Shown here: positions 63,607 to 64,000 of the stretch, one piece after another
Position numbering within the stretch: position 1 is the stretch's first letter
Layout of the letters: each line of letters starts with the position of its first letter
From: Sulfolobaceae archaeon
Lineage (GTDB): Archaea; Thermoproteota; Thermoprotei_A; Sulfolobales; Sulfolobaceae
Length of the DNA stretch: 64,000 nt
Direction of reading: 5' to 3'
NCBI GenBank assembly: GCA_026627305.1
Contig: JAPNVD010000013.1
Location: 1-64,000, forward strand
Notes under the pieces: generated by a model
The model's input: the letters and a program-made list of their open reading frames with translations, nothing else
The model's database searches: none
Told to the model about the DNA's origin: nothing
Made by a program: the position numbers and the translations under genes

Positions 63607-64000
63607 AATTCAAGACCCCTAATAGATTTTCTATATCACCAATAGACGATAATGGTACATCACCATACCTTCTCGTAATGGACAGCTCTCCCAGTTCGGT
63701 CTGTATCAATGCGATGCTGTTCTCCACCTTTCCCTTAGTAACATAAAGTTCCTCTAGCTCGTTTGCCTTAAACTTTCCGAAAATCTTGCCATTAAACACC
63801 AGGTACAAATCCCAGTCCTTTAGACCTTTAACCAAGTCCATTTCATGGCTTGTTAAAATGATGTTTGTGGACTCAAACTTGTTGAGTAATTTTAGAAGTT
63901 TTGCCCTCCTTGAAGGGTCTAGGTTCTCGAATGGCTCGTCAAGCAAAGCCAATCTTGGTTTAAAAGCTAAGGAGAGGACATTGGCTAAAATCTTTTGTTG
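63587..64000 (-). CDS. ABC transporter ATP-binding protein, C-terminal part (gene runs off the window)
   Basis: The frame is open to the end of the window, so the Walker A part lies outside. Visible are the end of the signature region (QQKILANVLSLAFKPR), Walker B LALLDEPFENLDPSRR and the H-loop LTSHEMDLV, then a divergent C-terminal tail of about 80 residues. The apparent start at 63952 is an internal TTG. It partners the permease at 62824. Confidence 0.88.
   Translation of the reverse strand, partial: QQKILANVLSLAFKPRLALLDEPFENLDPSRRAKLLKLLNKFESTNIILTSHEMDLVKGLKDWDLYLVFNGKIFGKFKANELEELYVTKGKVENSIALIQTELGELSITRRYGDVPLSSIGDIENLLGVLNYDNKND

Overview
The window is chromosomal DNA of a thermoacidophilic crenarchaeon of the Sulfolobaceae (Sulfolobus/Saccharolobus type). 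The evidence is the AT-rich sequence, TATA-like boxes 25-30 bp upstream of many start codons (mostly leaderless genes), and a gene set typical of the group: 2-oxoacid:ferredoxin oxidoreductase, archaeal TmcA and Elp3, a thermopsin-like protease, DUF929-type proteins, a bindosome-type sugar ABC transporter and a VapBC pair. The species cannot be fixed from the sequence alone. There is no CRISPR array, rRNA gene or intact insertion sequence. Two intron-less tRNA genes are present, Ile(GAT) and Ala(CGC).

Layout. 1-8 kb: 3' end of an oxidoreductase beta subunit, an amino-acid permease behind a palindromic promoter, a GT-B glycosyltransferase, a phytoene-desaturase-like flavoprotein and convergent TmcA. 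8-16 kb: an amidohydrolase, then a tight six-gene operon (membrane protein, DUF4129-like, membrane protein, MoxR ATPase, DUF58, membrane protein), then a second amino-acid permease. 16-22 kb: a universal stress protein, two adjacent related small genes, an SDR / thiolase-like / DUF35 operon and a divergent NRAMP-family transporter. 22-30 kb: tRNA-Ile, small unknown genes, an MFS transporter, an MBL hydrolase, a methyltransferase, a periplasmic-binding-fold protein, two rubrerythrin-like proteins, a Rieske ferredoxin, tRNA-Ala and a GT2 enzyme. 30-36 kb: a ThDP enzyme, a hydratase-like enzyme, an MFS transporter with twin operator-like palindromes, a NicO-like metal transporter and small unknowns.

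36-42 kb is one minus-strand gene string: MFS transporter, HypE/SelD-like AIR synthase homologue, radical SAM protein, S9 peptidase, Elp3. 42-51 kb holds Thi4, an MBL hydrolase, and two ABC-2 export systems interleaved with two DUF929-type secreted thioredoxin-like proteins, then a hemerythrin-like protein. 51-58 kb is a four-gene sugar ABC importer resembling trehalose/maltose TreSTUV, followed by a large membrane-anchored thermopsin-like protein. 58-64 kb has a class II glutamine amidotransferase, a VapBC pair, ETF alpha/beta, a HEPN/MNT pair and the start of another ABC-2 exporter cut by the window end.

The most unusual points are: a thiolase-like protein that has lost all canonical catalytic residues while keeping its DUF35 partner; an NRAMP homologue with altered metal-site motifs; a Thi4 with His in place of the sulfur-donating Cys; a tandemly duplicated rubrerythrin-like protein; DUF929 proteins paired with ABC-2 exporters; and four decayed hairpins resembling IS200/IS605 right ends with no TnpB nearby. 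Functions are inferred from sequence motifs read by eye; no database search was run.
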